In this document: in pieces, positions 27,277-36,476 of the stretch
Layout: every line of letters begins with the position of its first letter
Numbering within the stretch: the first letter of the stretch is position 1
Assembly: GCF_024171815.1 (NCBI RefSeq)
Contig: NZ_JAMTCJ010000001.1
Coordinates: 124,001 to 188,000, forward strand
DNA length: 64,000 nt
Direction of reading: 5' to 3'
Origin: Williamsia maris
GTDB lineage: Bacteria; Actinomycetota; Actinomycetes; Mycobacteriales; Mycobacteriaceae
Translations under genes and position numbers: made by a program
Notes under the pieces: model-generated
Databases searched by the model: none
Seen by the model: only the letters and a program-made list of their open reading frames with translations
Told to the model about the DNA's origin: nothing

Positions 27277-28586
27277 GATCCGACGGTAACGCGATCGATG
27301 ATCAGTGTCCCCGCCAGATCGCTCACACCGTCGTGCGCGTCGGCGACGGTGACCGCGTCGGCGAGCGCCTCGCGCGCCGAGGCGAACCGCTCGGGGGTCT
27401 GCGTCGACAACGTGAACAACGGATCGCCGGCGTGGACGCGGTCGCCGGGACGGGCGTGCCAGCGGACCCCGGCCTCGTGTTGGACGTCCTCGCCCTGCCG
27501 CGCGCGCCCCGCACCGAGTCGCCATGCGGCCACCCCGACGCCCAGGGCGTCGAGTCGCGTCACGACGCCGTCGCGCTCGGCGGTGATCACCTCCTGGTGA
27601 TCGGCCCTGGGCAGCGGCGCATCCGGGTCGCCACCCTGAGCGGCGATCATCGCCCGCCAGCTGTCCATGGCGCGACCGTTGGACAGGTTGGTCGCGGGGT
27701 CGGCGTCGATGCCCCCTGCGGCGAGCATCTCGGCCGCCAACGCCAGCGTCAGTTCGACCACGTCGTCCGGGCCGCCGCCGGAGAGGACCTCCAGCGACTC
27801 CTCCACCTCGATGGCGTTGCCTGCCGTGTATCCCAGCGGCGTCGACATGGCGGTCACCAGTGCGACGGTCTCGACCCCGGCGTCGGCGCCGAGCGCGACC
27901 ATGGTCTCGGCCAGTTCCCGCGCGTCGTCGATCGACTTCATGAACGCGCCGCTGCCGACCTTGACGTCGAGTACCAGCGCACCGGTGCCCTCGGCGATCT
28001 TCTTGCTCATGATCGACGACGCGATCAGGGGGATCGACTCCACGGTCGCCGTGACGTCGCGCAACGCGTAGAGCCGCTTGTCCGCGGGGGCCAGGCCGGA
28101 CCCGGCGGCACAGACGATCGCCCCGACGTTCTCGAGCTGGGTCATCATGTCGGCGGCGGTGACGTCGGCGCGCCACCCCGGGATCGACTCCAGCTTGTCG
28201 AGCGTGCCGCCGGTGTGGCCGAGCCCACGGCCGGACAGCTGCGGCACCGCGAGGCCGTAGGAGGCGACCAGCGGGGCGAGCGGCAACGTGATCTTGTCCC
28301 CGACACCGCCGGTGGAGTGTTTGTCGACGGTGCGCAGTGACCGGCCGTCTCGACGCAGCGCCCCGAAGTCCATGCGGTCGCCGGAGGCGATCATCGCCCG
28401 GGTCCAGCGGGCGATCTCCCGCCGATCCATCCCGCGCAGGACGATCGCCATGGCCAGTGCCGACATCTGCTCGTCGGCCACGGCTCCGGTGGTGAAGGCG
28501 TCGACGACCCAGTCGATCTGGCCGTCGGTGAGGGCATGGCCGTCCCGCTTGGCGGCGATCACCGAGACCGCGTCGTGGGTGCTCAC
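27273..28586 (-). CDS. deoA: thymidine phosphorylase
   Basis: 437 residues, pyrimidine-nucleoside phosphorylase family II. The phosphate-binding [10 protein letters not shown] signature is near residue 82; [34 protein letters not shown]-like and IMSKKIAEG segments follow. GTG start at 28586 overlaps the cdd stop, and its own stop overlaps the add start (ATGA). Releases thymine or uracil plus deoxyribose-1-phosphate. Confidence 0.94.
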   Translation of the reverse strand: MSTHDAVSVIAAKRDGHALTDGQIDWVVDAFTTGAVADEQMSALAMAIVLRGMDRREIARWTRAMIASGDRMDFGALRRDGRSLRTVDKHSTGGVGDKITLPLAPLVASYGLAVPQLSGRGLGHTGGTLDKLESIPGWRADVTAADMMTQLENVGAIVCAAGSGLAPADKRLYALRDVTATVESIPLIASSIMSKKIAEGTGALVLDVKVGSGAFMKSIDDARELAETMVALGADAGVETVALVTAMSTPLGYTAGNAIEVEESLEVLSGGGPDDVVELTLALAAEMLAAGGIDADPATNLSNGRAMDSWRAMIAAQGGDPDAPLPRADHQEVITAERDGVVTRLDALGVGVAAWRLGAGRARQGEDVQHEAGVRWHARPGDRVHAGDPLFTLSTQTPERFASAREALADAVTVADAHDGVSDLAGTLIIDRVTVGS

Positions 28587-28996
28587 GCGTCGACATCCCG
28601 GGCGGCGGCGATGTCGTCGGGGCCGAACGCGTGCGGCAGCAGCGCCGAGAGGGGAAGCGGACCGTCGCGGTGGTCGACGAGCAACGCCGCCCCGCCGTGC
28701 TCGAAGAGGATCTGTCGACACCGGCCGCACGGCATCAGCGCGAGGCCTCGTCGGTCGGTCACCGACAGGGCGACAAGACGTCCCCCACCGGTACGCCGCA
28801 GGTCTCCTGCCAGCGAACATTCGGCGCACAGGCCGAGGCCGTATGAGACATTCTCCACATTGCATCCGAGGACTATCCGTCCATCGTCGACCAGGGCAGC
28901 GGCGACCACCGAGAAGTCCGAGTAGGGCGCATATGCGTGGACCATGATCTCTGTTGCCTTGGTGCGCAACAGATCCCAGTCGATCGAGGTCGACAT
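28583..28996 (-). CDS. cdd: cytidine deaminase
   Basis: 137 residues. Zinc-site motifs [10 protein letters not shown] (the catalytic Glu in xAE) and PCGRCRQIL are intact, and the N-terminal [13 protein letters not shown] matches the family. The ATG at 28996 has GGAG about 9 nt upstream. First gene of cdd-deoA-add, divergent from sdhC, sharing a 220-bp region with a candidate iron box. Confidence 0.94.
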   Translation of the reverse strand: MSTSIDWDLLRTKATEIMVHAYAPYSDFSVVAAALVDDGRIVLGCNVENVSYGLGLCAECSLAGDLRRTGGGRLVALSVTDRRGLALMPCGRCRQILFEHGGAALLVDHRDGPLPLSALLPHAFGPDDIAAARDVDA

Positions 28997-29054
28997 CCCG
29001 GCGTCTCCTCCCGCACGGGGATCCGACGACTCCCGCACTGAGCTGCGATGGAAG

Positions 29055-29073
29055 TGATGTAAGGCAAACCTAA
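29055..29073. promoter_or_regulatory. candidate IdeR/DtxR iron box between cdd and sdhC
   Basis: TGATGTAAGGCAAACCTAA agrees with the 19-bp IdeR consensus TTAGGTTAGGCTAACCTAA at 15 positions, with an intact right half-site. It sits 58 nt upstream of the cdd start and 144 nt upstream of sdhC, so it could make either unit iron-responsive. sdhB is an iron-sulfur protein and the complex carries heme. Binding is predicted only. Confidence 0.5.
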
Positions 29074-29216
29074 TTCGTGAGAATCGGGACCGATCGAGAA
29101 CTCGGGCCGGTTCTTGCAACGCTCAGCATAGGTTTAAAGTCGTTGAGGTAGGCATGTCCGAGCCGGAGCACCGCGGCTCAACGCATCCATCGACGATGTT
29201 GGAGGCCAGTCCCCTG

Positions 29217-29621
29217 ATGAGTACTCAAACCGAGGTCGCACCGGATCCGGTGCGCCGCCGCTCCCTGTATCGCGGGGACCCGGGGATGTGGTCGTGGGTC
29301 CTGCACCGCATCACCGGCGTGTCGATCTTCTTCTTCCTCTTCGTCCATGTCCTGGACACCGCGATGATCCGCGTCAACCCGGACACGTACGACAAGATCA
29401 TCGACACGTACAAGACCCCGATCATCGGCCTGATGGAGATCGGTCTCGTCGCCTGCGTGCTGTACCACGCACTCAACGGCGTGCGGATCATCCTGATCGA
29501 CTTCTGGTCCACGGGCCCGAAGTACCAGCGCCAGATGCTCTGGACCATTCTCAGCGTCTTCGTGATCGTCTTCGCCGCCGGCGCGGTCCGGATGCTCCAG
29601 CTCCTGATCCAGAACCTGTAG
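29217..29621 (+). CDS. sdhC: succinate dehydrogenase cytochrome b556 subunit
   Basis: 134 residues, three transmembrane helices. SWVLHRITGVSIFFFLFVHV contains the conserved His and the Ser/Arg quinone-site region; LYHALNGVRIILIDFW carries the heme-ligand histidine. Start options are ATG 29217 (GGAGG 11 nt upstream, chosen because it matches homologue length) and ATG 29154 (GAGG upstream, adding 21 residues). First gene of sdhCDAB, corresponding to Rv3316-Rv3319. Confidence 0.9.
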   Translation: MSTQTEVAPDPVRRRSLYRGDPGMWSWVLHRITGVSIFFFLFVHVLDTAMIRVNPDTYDKIIDTYKTPIIGLMEIGLVACVLYHALNGVRIILIDFWSTGPKYQRQMLWTILSVFVIVFAAGAVRMLQLLIQNL

Positions 29622-29634
29622 AGGCGGGGACACG

Positions 29635-30078
29635 ATGACCACTTCGCAAGCACCCAACATCGCCAAAACAGTTGGCACCGCACACGACCGCCCGGCGAGC
29701 CTGGACAACCCGCGCTCCCCGCGTCGTCCCAAGGGCGGCAACTTCGAGAAGAACGCATGGCTGTTCATGCGCTTCTCCGGACTCGCGCTCATCATCCTCA
29801 CGCTGGGTCACATGACGATCATGCTGACCCTCGACAACGGCGTGCACCGGATCGACTCGGCGTTCGTCGCACAGCGCTGGGGACAGCCGTTCTGGCAGGT
29901 CTGGGATCTCACCATGCTCTGGCTCGCCCAGCTGCACGGAGGCAACGGCGTGCGCACCGTGATCGCGGACTACTCCCGCAAGGACTCCACGCGCTTCTGG
30001 CTCAACGTGGTTCTCGCGCTGTCGATGATCCTCACCGTGGGACTCGGCACGTACGCGATCCTCACTTTCAACGTGTAG
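29635..30078 (+). CDS. sdhD: succinate dehydrogenase hydrophobic membrane anchor subunit
   Basis: 147 residues with three transmembrane segments after a hydrophilic 40-residue N-terminus. FMRFSGLALIILTLGHM and LAQLHGGNGVRTVIADY hold the conserved Ser/His/Asp-Tyr positions near heme b and quinone. Lies 13 nt after sdhC and 38 nt before sdhA. Anchors SdhAB to the cytoplasmic membrane. Confidence 0.9.
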   Translation: MTTSQAPNIAKTVGTAHDRPASLDNPRSPRRPKGGNFEKNAWLFMRFSGLALIILTLGHMTIMLTLDNGVHRIDSAFVAQRWGQPFWQVWDLTMLWLAQLHGGNGVRTVIADYSRKDSTRFWLNVVLALSMILTVGLGTYAILTFNV

Positions 30079-30116
30079 TTCAACCACCCTCACCAGTCTC
30101 GCAGAGGAGACACCAC

Positions 30117-31871
30117 ATGCAGGAACATCGTTACGACGTGTTGATCGTCGGCGCCGGTGGAGCGGGGATGCGCGCAGCCATCGAGGCCGGTCCCCGAGCC
30201 CGTACCGCCGTGCTGACCAAGCTCTACCCCACCCGTAGCCACACCGGCGCGGCTCAGGGCGGCATGTGCGCCGCGCTGGCCAACGTCGAAGAGGACAACT
30301 GGGAGTGGCACACCTTCGACACCGTCAAGGGCGGCGACTACCTCGCCGACCAGGACGCCGTCGAGATCATGTGCAAGGAGGCGATCGACGCCGTCCTCGA
30401 CCTCGAGAAGATGGGGTTGCCGTTCAACCGCACCCCCGAGGGCAAGATCGACCAGCGTCGCTTCGGCGGACACACCCGCGACCACGGCAAGAGCCCGGTC
30501 CGCCGTGCCTGTTACGCCGCCGACCGCACCGGCCACATGATCCTGCAGACGCTCTATCAGAACTGCGTCAAGCACGACGTGGAGTTCTTCAACGAGTTCT
30601 ACGCACTCGACCTGTGCCTGAGCGAGAACGAGGCCGGCGAGCAGGTCGCCACCGGCATCGTCGCCTACGAGCTCGCCACCGGTGAGATCCACGTCTTCCA
30701 CGCCAAGTCGATCGTCTTCGCGACCGGTGGCTCGGGACGCATGTTCAAGACCACCTCGAACGCGCACACCCTGACCGGCGACGGCATGGGCATCGTGTTC
30801 CGCAAGGGCCTGCCGCTCGAGGACATGGAGTTCCACCAGTTCCACCCGACCGGTCTGGCCGGTCTGGGCATCCTGATCTCCGAGGCCGTCCGCGGCGAGG
30901 GCGGGATCCTGCGCAACGCCGACGGCGAACGCTTCATGGAGCGCTACGCCCCCACCATCAAGGACCTCGCACCGCGTGACATCGTCGCCCGGTCGATGGT
31001 GCTCGAGGTGCTGGAAGGTCGCGGTGCGGGTCCGAACAAGGACTACGTCTACATCGACGTGACCCACCTGGGCGCGGAGGTGCTCGAGGAGAAGCTCCCC
31101 GACATCACCGAGTTCGCACGCACCTACCTCGGCGTCGACCCGGTGACCGAGTATGTGCCGGTGTTCCCTACCTGCCACTACGTCATGGGCGGCATCCCCA
31201 CCAACATCCACGGTGAGGTCCTCTCCGACGCCGACACCGTCGTCAAGGGGCTCTACGCCGCCGGCGAGTGCGCCTGCGTCTCGGTGCACGGCTCGAACCG
31301 CCTCGGCACCAACTCGCTCCTCGACATCAACGTGTTCGGCCGTCGCGCCGGCATGGCGGCCGCCGACTACGCGACGTCGGCCGAGTTCGTCGAGCTGCCC
31401 GAGACCCCCACCAAGATGGTCGACGAGTGGCTCGAGCTGGTGCTCTCCGAGCACGGCCACGAGCGTGTCGCCGACATCCGCACCGAGCTGCAGGCGTCGA
31501 TGGACGCCAACGCGTCGGTGTTCCGCACCGAGGAGACCCTCAAGCAGGCCCTCACCGACGTGCACGCACTCAAGGAGCGGTACAACCACATCCGCGTGCA
31601 CGACAAGGGAACCCGCTTCAACAGCGATCTCCTGGAGGCCATCGAACTCGGCTTCCTCCTGGAGATGGCCGAGGTGACCGTGGTCGGCGCGCTCAACCGC
31701 AAGGAGTCCCGCGGCGGACACGCCCGCGAGGACTACCCCGATCGCGACGACACGAACTACATGCGGCACACGATGGCGTACAAGAAGGGCACCGAGCTCC
31801 TCTCCGACATCGAACTGGGCTGGAAGCCCGTCGTGCAGACCCGTTACGAGCCGATGGAGCGCAAGTACTGA
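30117..31871 (+). CDS. sdhA: succinate dehydrogenase flavoprotein subunit
   Basis: 584 residues. The FAD site VLIVGAGGAGMRAA is followed by the covalent flavin attachment region TRSHTGAAQGGM, the HPTG active-site loop (FHQFHPTG), ARDI-like RDIVARS, and the C-terminal HYVMGGIPTN and GSNRLGTNSLLD motifs. GAGGAGA lies 6-7 nt upstream of ATG 30117. Oxidises succinate to fumarate. Stop and sdhB start share one base (TGATG). Confidence 0.96.
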   Translation: MQEHRYDVLIVGAGGAGMRAAIEAGPRARTAVLTKLYPTRSHTGAAQGGMCAALANVEEDNWEWHTFDTVKGGDYLADQDAVEIMCKEAIDAVLDLEKMGLPFNRTPEGKIDQRRFGGHTRDHGKSPVRRACYAADRTGHMILQTLYQNCVKHDVEFFNEFYALDLCLSENEAGEQVATGIVAYELATGEIHVFHAKSIVFATGGSGRMFKTTSNAHTLTGDGMGIVFRKGLPLEDMEFHQFHPTGLAGLGILISEAVRGEGGILRNADGERFMERYAPTIKDLAPRDIVARSMVLEVLEGRGAGPNKDYVYIDVTHLGAEVLEEKLPDITEFARTYLGVDPVTEYVPVFPTCHYVMGGIPTNIHGEVLSDADTVVKGLYAAGECACVSVHGSNRLGTNSLLDINVFGRRAGMAAADYATSAEFVELPETPTKMVDEWLELVLSEHGHERVADIRTELQASMDANASVFRTEETLKQALTDVHALKERYNHIRVHDKGTRFNSDLLEAIELGFLLEMAEVTVVGALNRKESRGGHAREDYPDRDDTNYMRHTMAYKKGTELLSDIELGWKPVVQTRYEPMERKY

Positions 31872-32677
31872 TGACCACCGCCCCCGACATCGCACGCGAC
31901 CCGCGGACCGATGATCCGCCGTTGCCACCCGTCCCCGACGAGGCGACGATGGTCACCCTCAAGATCGCCCGGTTCAACCCGGAGGATCCCGACGCACAGG
32001 GCTGGGAGAGCTTCCGCGTCCCCGCACTGGGCACCGACCGCCTCCTGAACCTGCTGCTCTACGTCAAGGGTTACCTCGACGGCACCCTGACCTTCCGTCG
32101 CAGCTGCGCACACGGCGTGTGCGGCAGCGATGCGATGCGCGTCAACGGCGTCAACCGGCTCGCGTGCAAGCTGCTGATGAAAGACCTGCTGCCCAAGAAC
32201 AAGGACGGGTCGTTCAAGGACAAGGAGATCACCATCACGGTGGAGCCCATCAAGGGTCTCCCCGTCGAGAAGGATCTCGTCGTCGACATGGAGCCGTTCT
32301 TCGACGCGTACCGCAAGGTCAAGCCCTTCCTGATGACCAGCGGCAACGAGCCGACCCGTGAGCGCATCCAGAGCGTCACCGACCGCGCCCGGTTCGACGA
32401 CACCACCAAGTGCATCCTGTGTGCGTGCTGCACCACGAGTTGCCCGGTGTTCTGGAACGAGGGCAGCTACTTCGGCCCCGCGGCCATCGTCAACGCGCAC
32501 CGCTTCATCTTCGACAGCCGCGACGAGGGTGCCGCCGAGCGTCTCGACATCCTCAACGAGGTCGACGGAGTGTGGCGCTGCCGCACCACCTTCAACTGCA
32601 CCGACGCGTGCCCCCGAGGCATCCAGGTCACGCAGGCCATCCAGGAGGTCAAGCGCGCGCTGATGTTCTCGCGCTAG
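31871..32677 (+). CDS. sdhB: succinate dehydrogenase iron-sulfur subunit
   Basis: 268 residues. The [2Fe-2S] region SCAHGVCGSDAM has Asp in place of the third Cys, as in several bacterial SdhB proteins; the remote Cys is in RLACK. The [4Fe-4S] and [3Fe-4S] ligands are in CILCACCTTSCP and CRTTFNCTDACPRG. Relays electrons from FADH2 to the quinone. A strong bidirectional hairpin follows. Confidence 0.95.
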   Translation: MTTAPDIARDPRTDDPPLPPVPDEATMVTLKIARFNPEDPDAQGWESFRVPALGTDRLLNLLLYVKGYLDGTLTFRRSCAHGVCGSDAMRVNGVNRLACKLLMKDLLPKNKDGSFKDKEITITVEPIKGLPVEKDLVVDMEPFFDAYRKVKPFLMTSGNEPTRERIQSVTDRARFDDTTKCILCACCTTSCPVFWNEGSYFGPAAIVNAHRFIFDSRDEGAAERLDILNEVDGVWRCRTTFNCTDACPRGIQVTQAIQEVKRALMFSR

Positions 32678-32697
32678 ACCGCTCCGGAGATCGACAC

Positions 32698-32731
32698 GAG
32701 ACGCCGTGGGACATCAGTCCCGCGGCGTCTT
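32698..32731. terminator. bidirectional hairpin between sdhB and yihY
   Basis: GACGCCG-T-GGGAC / GTCCC-G-CGGCGTC with loop ATCA: a 12-bp stem with one mismatch, 20 nt after the sdhB stop. The yihY stop codon is inside the loop (32714-32716), so the structure serves both converging transcripts. The plus strand continues TCTTCTCG, with no long U-run. Confidence 0.7.
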
Positions 32732-33688
32732 CTCGTCGTCCTGGTCGAAGCGCACCACGATCTGCTCGAAGCCCTTGGCGCGCTGCGCCTTCGCCTGCTG
32801 TGTGTACGCCCGACGGTCACCCTTGGTGAGATCGACCGCGTCGGTGAACGGGGTGAGCAGGGCGCGCGGGAAGAGCCGGTTGACCCACACCGCGTTGATC
32901 TCGGCGCAGAACACCACCGCCGCCGAGGTGAGGTAGAGAAAGGCCAGCAGGCCCAGGACGACGGCGAAGACGCTGTTGGTCGCGCTGGCGTTGCGGACCA
33001 CTCCGCCGACGTACACCGCGCCGAAGTTCTGCAGCAGCTGCCAGGCCACCGCCATCACGATGGCTCCGGGTGCGACATCGCGCAGTCGCAGCGACCGCGC
33101 GGTACCGATCCGGTAGCCCTGCGAGAAGATGAACGAGTTCAACACCACCGCGGCGATGGTCAGGCCCCAGTTGGACAGCGCGCCCAGGGAATCGAAGAAA
33201 TTGCCGAGCAACGACAACGCCGTCGTCGCGGCCAGGGCCATCACCAACACCACCACGAGACGCAGGCTGTGCAGCCGCGACAGCAACGGGTTGGGGCGCG
33301 AGTTGCGCGGCACCGCCCACACGACGTTCATCGCGTTCTGTGCGGCCTGTCCGATGCCGGACGCGCCGTAGAGCGCCACGATCACACCGATCACGACACC
33401 GGCGGTCCCACCGCCGAGCTGTCGGGGCTGACCGAGCTGGTCGCCGATGATGGGGAACTCCCCCAGCGCCGAGTCGAGCAGGCTGGCCTGCATGGCCGGG
33501 TCGTCGGCGAGCAGGAACCCGAGGATCGTGGTCACCAGCAGCAGGATCGGGAACAGCGACAGGAACGCGTAGTAGGTGATCAACGCGGCGAGATAACCGC
33601 CCTGGTCGTCGATGAACTTGTAGATCACGCCGATCACGTAGCCGACGACGCGATTGCGTCGTTGCAGCGCATCGACGCGGGCCACCAT
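32714..33688 (-). CDS. YihY/BrkB family integral membrane protein
   Basis: 324 residues with about six transmembrane segments. The family hallmark YYAFLSLFPILLLV occurs near residue 42, and GASGIGQAAQNAMNVVW near 110. The C-terminus is hydrophilic and cytosolic. Family function is unsettled despite an old 'ribonuclease BN' label. A TAGCGT -10 (plus-strand 33696-33701) ends 7 nt before the ATG. A paralogue is at 48508-49575. Confidence 0.88.
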   Translation of the reverse strand: MVARVDALQRRNRVVGYVIGVIYKFIDDQGGYLAALITYYAFLSLFPILLLVTTILGFLLADDPAMQASLLDSALGEFPIIGDQLGQPRQLGGGTAGVVIGVIVALYGASGIGQAAQNAMNVVWAVPRNSRPNPLLSRLHSLRLVVVLVMALAATTALSLLGNFFDSLGALSNWGLTIAAVVLNSFIFSQGYRIGTARSLRLRDVAPGAIVMAVAWQLLQNFGAVYVGGVVRNASATNSVFAVVLGLLAFLYLTSAAVVFCAEINAVWVNRLFPRALLTPFTDAVDLTKGDRRAYTQQAKAQRAKGFEQIVVRFDQDDEKTPRD

Positions 33689-33751
33689 CTGGACAACGCT
33701 AGTACACCGACCTCACAGATTCGCGAGGGGAAACCTGCCAGGGTCGCTGCC

Positions 33752-33757
33752 TACACT
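33752..33757 (+). promoter_or_regulatory. -10 hexamer of a leaderless alpha-galactosidase transcript
   Basis: TACACT ends 8 nt before the GTG start at 33766. No Shine-Dalgarno lies in the gap (CGCGGCCT), so transcription probably begins at or next to the start codon. Confidence 0.55.
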
Positions 33758-33765
33758 CGCGGCCT

Positions 33766-35025
33766 GTGAGGACATCCCGAACGGCGAGGGCGATCGCGGC
33801 CGGTGCCGCCCTGTGCGTCGCCGTCGCCTGTGCCCCCGCACCCGGCTCCCAGATCGACGACGCGGCGGTGGCGATCCCGGGTGTCGCGGCCACTCCGCCG
33901 ATGGGCTGGAACAGCTGGAACTCGTTCGGGTGCGACATCGACGAGACGACCATCCGAGCGCAGGCCGACGCGTTGGTCTCCTCGGGGCTCGCCGCGGCCG
34001 GATACCGGTACGTGGTGGTCGACGACTGCTGGTACTCCCCGCAACGCGCCGCCGACGGCACCCTGACCGCGTCGCCGCAACGTTTCCCGTCCGGCATGGC
34101 CGCACTCGGCGACTACCTGCACGAACGCGGCCTGCGCTTCGGGATCTACGCAGGCGCGAGCGAGCAGACGTGCGCCCAGCTCTCGGGCACCTACCCGGGA
34201 CGAACCGGCAGCGCGGGCCACGAGGCGACCGACGCACGGACGTTCGCGTCGTGGGGCGTGGACTTCGTCAAATACGACTGGTGCTCGCCGAACTCCGATC
34301 TCGCCGACCAGAAACAGGCTTTCGTCGCGATGCGCGACGCCATCCGGGCCACGGGGCGACCGATGGTCTACAGCATCAACCCCAACAGCGGCGTGACGAG
34401 CAATGGCGAGGTGCCCGGCGCGCGTTGGGACTGGGGCGGCGTGGCGACCATGACCCGGCTGACCAACGACATCAGCCCGCAGTGGACCACCGACACCGGA
34501 TCGAGCGGCTATCAGGGCGTCGCCGACATCATCGACGCCTCCGCCGACGCCACCCCCCGGGTGTCGGCGGGGCGGTGGACCGATCTCGACATGCTCGAGA
34601 TCGGTGTCGGCACGAGTCTCACCGCGGCACAACAGCGCTCACACCTGGCCCTGTGGGCGATGATGGCCGCGCCGCTCGTGGCCGGCAACGACCTGACCGT
34701 CATGGACCCCGCGACCGCGGCGCTGCTGCGCACGCCGGGGGTCCTCGCGATCGACCAGGATCCGGGCGCGCATCCGGCGACGTCGACGACCGCCGACGGC
34801 AGCGTGCGCACCCGCGAACTCTCCGGTGGTCGGCGCGCGGTGTCGCTGAGCAATCGCGGCGCCACCGCGACGAAGATGTCGTTCACGCCGACCACATCCG
34901 GACCGGTGCACGACGCGTGGACCGGCGCGGTGGTCCCGGTCGGGTCCGACGGGACGATCACGGTCACCGTCGCGCCCGGCGACACCGCCCTTTTCGAGAC
35001 GGCGCCGGGCGGCTCGGATCAGTAG
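33766..35025 (+). CDS. GH27-type alpha-galactosidase, predicted lipoprotein
   Basis: 419 residues. The N-terminus RTSRTARAIAAG... ends in a lipobox AVAC at about Cys22, so the enzyme is predicted to be exported and lipid-anchored. The TIM barrel starts with PPMGWNSWNSFGCDIDE; the catalytic nucleophile is in DFVKYDWCSPNS and the acid/base Asp in RWTDLDMLEIG. A C-terminal beta-sandwich completes GH27. Predicted to release alpha-linked galactose outside the membrane. The gene ends in a 7-bp convergent overlap with the CitE-like gene. No sugar transporter is adjacent. Confidence 0.88.
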   Translation: MRTSRTARAIAAGAALCVAVACAPAPGSQIDDAAVAIPGVAATPPMGWNSWNSFGCDIDETTIRAQADALVSSGLAAAGYRYVVVDDCWYSPQRAADGTLTASPQRFPSGMAALGDYLHERGLRFGIYAGASEQTCAQLSGTYPGRTGSAGHEATDARTFASWGVDFVKYDWCSPNSDLADQKQAFVAMRDAIRATGRPMVYSINPNSGVTSNGEVPGARWDWGGVATMTRLTNDISPQWTTDTGSSGYQGVADIIDASADATPRVSAGRWTDLDMLEIGVGTSLTAAQQRSHLALWAMMAAPLVAGNDLTVMDPATAALLRTPGVLAIDQDPGAHPATSTTADGSVRTRELSGGRRAVSLSNRGATATKMSFTPTTSGPVHDAWTGAVVPVGSDGTITVTVAPGDTALFETAPGGSDQ

Positions 35026-35954
35026 TGGTAGGTGTCCGACGGTGCCGGCGCGTGATCGGGATCGTCGTGATCGGGATGGATCTCGATGCCGTAGGAGCGC
35101 GCGAGGTCGATGATCTTGGTCGCGCGTGCGATGCGCGGGAGGTCGGATCCGTTGCGGATCTCGCCTCCGTCGCGTTCGAACTCGGCGAAGAACTCGCGCG
35201 CCCAGGCGATCTCCTCCTGTGAGGGGGAGAGTCCCTCGTTGACCGCGGCGCACTGGTCCGGGGCCAGGCAGATCTTGCCGGTCATGCCGAACTCGGAACT
35301 GACCGCGGTCGCCTCGCTGAGCTTGAGCGCCGAGGAACCGACGGTCGGACCGTCGATCGCGCTGGGCAGATGCGCGGCCTTGGCGGCGATGGTGAACCGT
35401 GATCGGGCGTACGCCAGCGTGGCGGGCTGGTCGCCGAAACCGGTGTCTCGGCGGAAGTCGCCGATCCCGAACGCGAGCCGGAACGTCCCCTTCGCGGCCG
35501 CGATCTCGCTGATGCGCTCGAGGCCGCGCGCGGTCTCGACGAGGGCGACGATGCGCACCCCGGGGAGCTTCTTGGCGGTCTCGGTGACGTGGTCGACCGA
35601 CTCGACCATCGCCAACATCACCCCGCCCACGGTGGCGCCACTCTCCCCCACCGCACGCAACGCGTCGAGATCGTCGGCCCACCAGGGCGTGCCGAAGCCG
35701 TTGACGCGGACCCAGTCCGAGTTGCCCGCCGCGATCCAGTCGATGACGTTGCCGCGAGCGGAGACCTTGTCCTTGGGGGCCACGGCGTCCTCGATGTCGA
35801 GGACGACGATGTCGGCTCGGGAGTGTGCGGCCGCCTGGAAACGGTCGGACGACACCCCGTTGACCAGGAGCCAGCTGCGGGCGAGCACGGGGTCGATGCG
35901 CGAGCCGATATCCTCGGCATCGACATCGCTGTCGGTTTTCGGTGGCGGGTTCAT
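35019..35954 (-). CDS. HpcH/HpaI aldolase family CoA ester lyase (CitE-like)
   Basis: 311 residues. RSWLLVNGVSSDRF near the N-terminus, DIVVLDIEDAVAPKDK with metal-binding acidic residues, RVNGFGTPWWADDL, and ALVETARGLERI are the CitE-like signature. Such stand-alone proteins act as malyl-, citramalyl- or hydroxymethylglutaryl-CoA lyases or thioesterases; which one is unclear. The ATG at 35954 is favoured over 36263, which would cross the start of the divergent thioesterase. Confidence 0.8.
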   Translation of the reverse strand: MNPPPKTDSDVDAEDIGSRIDPVLARSWLLVNGVSSDRFQAAAHSRADIVVLDIEDAVAPKDKVSARGNVIDWIAAGNSDWVRVNGFGTPWWADDLDALRAVGESGATVGGVMLAMVESVDHVTETAKKLPGVRIVALVETARGLERISEIAAAKGTFRLAFGIGDFRRDTGFGDQPATLAYARSRFTIAAKAAHLPSAIDGPTVGSSALKLSEATAVSSEFGMTGKICLAPDQCAAVNEGLSPSQEEIAWAREFFAEFERDGGEIRNGSDLPRIARATKIIDLARSYGIEIHPDHDDPDHAPAPSDTYHY

Positions 35955-36008
35955 CGCCGACCATCGTCTCCCACCGGGACGGCCAGAGCAATCGAAGGGG
36001 CGCCGAAC

Positions 36009-36476
36009 GTGGCAGAGCGAGACCAGCCGTCGGAGCGGGAGCTCACCGCCGCGGACTACCCGGTGCTGTGGCCGGTGACGACCCGCTGGGCCGACAACGA
36101 CATGTACGGCCACCTCAACAACGCCGTGTACTACCAGCTCTTCGACACCGCGATCAACGGATGGATCATCGGCGCGACCGGCATCGACCCGGTCAGCGCG
36201 TCCGCACAGGGTGTGGTCGTCGAATCCGGCTGCAGGTACTTCCGTTCCGTCGAGTTCCCCCATCCGCTACGGATCGGGATCCGGGTGGCGCGGCTCGGGA
36301 ACTCCAGCGTCACCTACGATCTGGGGCTCGTCGACGCCGAGGGCGACGACGCCACGATCGCCGCCCGGGGCAGCTGGGTGCACGTCTACGTCGACACCGA
36401 CTCCCGGCGCCCGGTCGCCATCCCCCCACCGATCCGCAACCTGCTCGCGGGAGCAGAGACCGAGGCCCCGTCATGA
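36009..36476 (+). CDS. hotdog-fold acyl-CoA thioesterase (4HBT family)
   Basis: 155 residues with the 4-hydroxybenzoyl-CoA thioesterase pattern TRWADNDMYGHLNNAVYYQLFDTA, whose Asp and Asn-Asn-Ala surround the active site. GTG start at 36009, preferred by homologue length. Overlaps the downstream alcohol dehydrogenase by 4 nt. Probably hydrolyses small acyl-CoA esters. Confidence 0.85.
   Translation: MAERDQPSERELTAADYPVLWPVTTRWADNDMYGHLNNAVYYQLFDTAINGWIIGATGIDPVSASAQGVVVESGCRYFRSVEFPHPLRIGIRVARLGNSSVTYDLGLVDAEGDDATIAARGSWVHVYVDTDSRRPVAIPPPIRNLLAGAETEAPS

Noticed and set aside
30090-31928. A 612-codon frame antisense to sdhA
   Set aside because: Low-complexity Val/Glu/Asp/His composition typical of a shadow; sdhA on the plus strand is unambiguous.
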